This document shows positions 27,122 through 30,010 of a stretch of DNA of 30,010 bases, in pieces; the first letter of the stretch is position 1; each line of letters starts with the position of its first letter. The position numbers and the translations under genes were made by a program. The notes below the pieces were generated by a model. It was given only the letters and a program-made list of their open reading frames with translations. It was not told the DNA's origin and ran no database searches. Origin of the DNA: CALFMR01 sp035550595 (GTDB lineage Bacteria > Acidobacteriota > Vicinamibacteria > Vicinamibacterales > SCN-69-37); contig DASZOV010000137.1 of NCBI GenBank assembly GCA_035550595.1, positions 1 through 30,010 on the forward strand, given 5' to 3'.

Positions 27122-30010
27122 GACGCGCTCTCCGCGGGATCGGTGGGCGCCACGGTCGGCTCGACCGCGCGGCGCGCGAACAGACGCTCGACGACGACGT
27201 ACAGCATGGGGATGAAGAGAATGGCGACGACCGTCGCGAGCAGCATGCCGAAGACGACAGCCGTCCCGAGAATCTGCCGCGAGGCCGCGCCCGCGCCGCG
27301 TGCCAAGCAGAGCGGTAGGCAACCGCAGATGAACGCGAACGACGTCATCAGGATCGGCCGCAGTCGCACGCGCGCGCCTTCGAGCGCGGCATCGACGAGC
27401 CCGCGTCCGTGTTCGCGCCGCGCTTTGGCGAACTCGACGATGAGGATCGCGTTCTTGGCCGCGAGCCCGACGAGCATCACGAGTCCGATCTGCGCGTAGA
27501 CGTCGAGATCGAAGTGCCTGAGCGCGAGTCCGCCGAACGCGCCGACGACCGCGATCGGCACCGAGAGCAGGACCGAGAAGGGCAGCGACCAGCTTTCGTA
27601 GAGCGCCGCCAGGACGAGGAACACGAAGAGCAGCGACAGCCCGAAGATGGGTGCGGCACTGCCCGACGCGCGCTTCTCCTGATAGGACAGATCCGACCAG
27701 TCGTACCCGATCTCGCGCGGCAGCACGTTCTGCGCGACCGACTCGAGCGCGTCGAGCGCCTGCCCCGAGCTGTAGCCGGGCGCCGCGGCGCCCGTGATCT
27801 GCACGGCGCGATACACGTTGAAGCGGTTCGTGTACTGCGGTCCGGCCGTCGGCTTCGTCGTCGCGAGCGAGGAGAGCGGCACCATCGCACCCGCGCCGTT
27901 GCGCACGTAGAAGCGGCCGATGCGCGACGGGTCGTCGCGGTCAGCGCCCTCGGCCTGCAGGAACACGCGCCACTGCCGGCCGAAGCGATTGAACTGATTG
28001 ACGAACAGGCCGCCGAGATATGCCTGCAGCGTCTGGTAGATGTCCGGCAACTGCACGCCCTGCTTGAGCGCCTTGTCACGATCGACGTCGAGGAACACCT
28101 GAGGCACGGCGGCGCTGAACGGCGACGTGACGTTCACGAGCTCCGGCCGCTTGCGCGCGGCGGCGAGGAACCGCTGCAGGTTGTCGTTCAGGAAATCGAT
28201 CGACCCGCCGCTGCGATCCTGCAACCACATCGAGAAGCCGCCCTGCGCGCCGAGACCGGGGATCGACGGCGGCATGACCGCGAGCGCGACGCCTTCGGAC
28301 AGCTCGGCAGCGAAGCGCGCGTTCAGCCCGTTGACGATCGTCCGCGCGTCGAGTCCGGCCGGCGTCCGCTCGCTCCACGGCCGCAGGCCGACGAAGTAGA
28401 AGCCGTTGTTGCTCGACGTCACACGCGTGAGCAGGCTGAAGCCGACGATCGTGTTGTAGCCCTCGATGCCTGGCGTGGCGGCCAGGATGCGATCGACCTG
28501 GCGGCAAATCGCGTCCGTGCGCTCGAGCGACGCGGCCGGCGGCAGCGTGACGTTCAAGAGGAAGTAGCCGTAGTCCTCCTCGGGCACGAAGCTCGTCGGC
28601 AGGCGGCGGCCGATCAAGCCGGCGGCGACCATGAAGAGCGCGATGGCGGCCACGCCGATCCACGCCTTGCGGATGACGAGCCGGCTCGCGCGGACGTAGC
28701 CGGTGGCCGTGCGATCGAATGCGCGATTGAACGCGCCGAAGAACCGCGCCGACCAGCGCTGGTGCGTCCGCGGCCGGAGCAGGATGGCCGCGAGCGCCGG
28801 CGACAGCGTGAGCGCGTTGAACGCGGAGATGAGGACGGAGACCGCGATCGTGATCGCGAACTGCTCGTTCAGCCGGCCCTGGATGCCATGCATCAGGCCG
28901 ACGGGCACGAACACGCACGCGAGGATCAGCGCGATGCTGACGACCGGCCCCGACACCTCGTCCATCGCGCGGATCGTCGCGTCGCGCGGGGACATCCCGT
29001 GCTCGATGTGATGCTCCACGGCCTCGACGACCACGATCGCGTCGTCGACGACGAGGCCAATCGCGAGCACCAGGCCGAAGAGCGACAGCGTGTTCACCGA
29101 GAAACCGAGCAGCGGGAACACCGCGAACGTGCCGATGAGCGAGACCGGCACGGCGACCATCGGGATGATCGTCGCGCGCCAGCTCTGCAGGAAGAGGTAG
29201 ACGACGATGATGACGAGCACCATCGCCTCGCCGAGCGTCCAGACGATTTCGCGGATGCCCTCGGAGACGGCGAGCGTCGTGTCCAGCGTGTAGGCGTAGT
29301 GCAGATCGTCGGGGAAGCGGCTGCTGATGTCCGTCATCACGCGCTTCACGCCTTCGGCGACTTCGAGTGCGTTCGATCCCGGCGCCTGGAACACGCCGAT
29401 GGCGCAGCCCGGCTGGCCGTTCATGCGGCCGATGAGCTGATAGTTGACCGCGCCGAGCTCGACGCGTGCAACGTCGGACAGCCGCACGAGCGACCCGTCC
29501 GGATTGGCGCGCACGACGATGTGCCCGAATTCTTCCGCCGTCTCGAGCCGGCCCTGCGCGCGGACCGTGTAGGTCATCTCCTGGCCGGAGGGGACGGGGT
29601 CGGCGCCGATCTGGCCGGACGGATTGACGGTGCTCTGCTGCTGCACCGCGCGGGCCACGTCGGGCACGGTCAGGCCGAGCCGCGACAGGTCGTCGGGCCG
29701 CAGCCAGATGCGCATCGCGTAGTCGCCCGCACCGAAGACGCGCACCTCGCCGACGCCCGGCACGCGATAGAGCGCGTCGATGATGTTGATGTTCGCGTAG
29801 TTGCTCTGGAAGACCGCGTTGTAGGTGTGCTTCGGCGACGAGAGGCCGATGATGAGCATCGGCAACCCCGTCGACTTGCGCATCGTCAGGCCGTACTGGC
29901 TGACCGCGGTCGGCAGGTTCGGCTGCGCCTGCGCCATGCGGTTCTGGACGTTCACCTGATCGACGTTCGGATCGGTCTCGACGTCGAACGTGACGGTGAG
30001 CGTCATCGTG
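27118..30010 (-). CDS. HAE1-family RND efflux pump, N-terminus cut by window edge
   Basis: 963 residues are visible; the frame continues past 30010, and about 90 N-terminal residues (first helix and start of the first periplasmic loop) are missing compared with AcrB-type pumps. The visible start TLTVTFDVETDPNVDQVNVQNRM matches the pore-domain region after helix 1. The proton relay is intact: GLVVDDAIVVVEAVEHH (paired Asp of helix 4, about 29,050) and GLAAKNAILIVEFAK (Lys of helix 10, about 27,450). The pump exports drugs or other hydrophobic compounds from periplasm and membrane using the proton gradient. It ends in a short acidic tail and is coupled to the NodT-type gene. Confidence 0.95.
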   Translation of the reverse strand, partial: TMTLTVTFDVETDPNVDQVNVQNRMAQAQPNLPTAVSQYGLTMRKSTGLPMLIIGLSSPKHTYNAVFQSNYANINIIDALYRVPGVGEVRVFGAGDYAMRIWLRPDDLSRLGLTVPDVARAVQQQSTVNPSGQIGADPVPSGQEMTYTVRAQGRLETAEEFGHIVVRANPDGSLVRLSDVARVELGAVNYQLIGRMNGQPGCAIGVFQAPGSNALEVAEGVKRVMTDISSRFPDDLHYAYTLDTTLAVSEGIREIVWTLGEAMVLVIIVVYLFLQSWRATIIPMVAVPVSLIGTFAVFPLLGFSVNTLSLFGLVLAIGLVVDDAIVVVEAVEHHIEHGMSPRDATIRAMDEVSGPVVSIALILACVFVPVGLMHGIQGRLNEQFAITIAVSVLISAFNALTLSPALAAILLRPRTHQRWSARFFGAFNRAFDRTATGYVRASRLVIRKAWIGVAAIALFMVAAGLIGRRLPTSFVPEEDYGYFLLNVTLPPAASLERTDAICRQVDRILAATPGIEGYNTIVGFSLLTRVTSSNNGFYFVGLRPWSERTPAGLDARTIVNGLNARFAAELSEGVALAVMPPSIPGLGAQGGFSMWLQDRSGGSIDFLNDNLQRFLAAARKRPELVNVTSPFSAAVPQVFLDVDRDKALKQGVQLPDIYQTLQAYLGGLFVNQFNRFGRQWRVFLQAEGADRDDPSRIGRFYVRNGAGAMVPLSSLATTKPTAGPQYTNRFNVYRAVQITGAAAPGYSSGQALDALESVAQNVLPREIGYDWSDLSYQEKRASGSAAPIFGLSLLFVFLVLAALYESWSLPFSVLLSVPIAVVGAFGGLALRHFDLDVYAQIGLVMLVGLAAKNAILIVEFAKARREHGRGLVDAALEGARVRLRPILMTSFAFICGCLPLCLARGAGAASRQILGTAVVFGMLLATVVAILFIPMLYVVVERLFARRAVEPTVAPTDPAESAS

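Overview
The window is high-GC bacterial DNA (about two-thirds GC by eye). It most likely comes from an Acidobacteriota genome, plausibly class Vicinamibacteria. The taxonomic signal is two PadR regulator + large 'orphan' MacB/FtsX permease (ADOP-type) modules, an acidobacterial VWFA-related secreted protein, a HAE1-type RND pump, and dense GC-rich intergenic repeats. There is no phage, integrase, transposase or CRISPR array. The assignment rests on protein-family recognition only.

Layout. 1-842: tRNA-Arg(CCG) and tRNA-Lys(CTT) within a field of short structured repeats. 843-3822: padR and an ADOP permease behind a probable leaderless promoter overlapped by a palindrome. 3823-4254: more of the same repeat family. 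4255-8544: an unknown Cys/His protein, a YdeI/OmdA-like protein, an FAD-linked oxidase and a secreted S10 carboxypeptidase, all on +. 8549-8779: a repeat and the 56-residue tail of a decayed beta-propeller-type gene. 11863-8799 (-): a second padR/ADOP operon with two operator-like boxes spaced three helical turns apart. 11982-13084 (-): a small acidic protein, a DUF167 protein and a solitary CcmH-like protein. 13249-15578: a radical SAM enzyme of unknown function, tail to tail with the VWFA protein. 16023-17121: a small basic DNA-binding candidate and an exported protein. 17068-21254: an NHEJ locus, ku divergent from ligD, with ligD translationally coupled to gluQ. 21288-23596: an unknown protein, an ExeA-like membrane ATPase and a small membrane protein. 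23614-23689: tRNA-His. 24247-24923 (-): two tandem paralogous small unknown genes bracketed by direct copies of a composite hairpin repeat. 25260-25697: an SRPBCC protein. 25724-30010 (-): a NodT-type outer membrane factor and an RND pump that runs off the window end.

Working together: Ku binds DNA ends and LigD seals them. The RND pump and NodT lipoprotein form two parts of a tripartite exporter whose adaptor is presumably beyond the right edge. Each PadR probably represses its own permease operon. Three cross-cutting signals stand out: several genes without a Shine-Dalgarno have a TANNNT -10 element placed so that transcription would begin at the start codon; a 13-bp box is shared upstream of both padR genes; and two intergenic repeat families keep hairpins through compensatory base changes.
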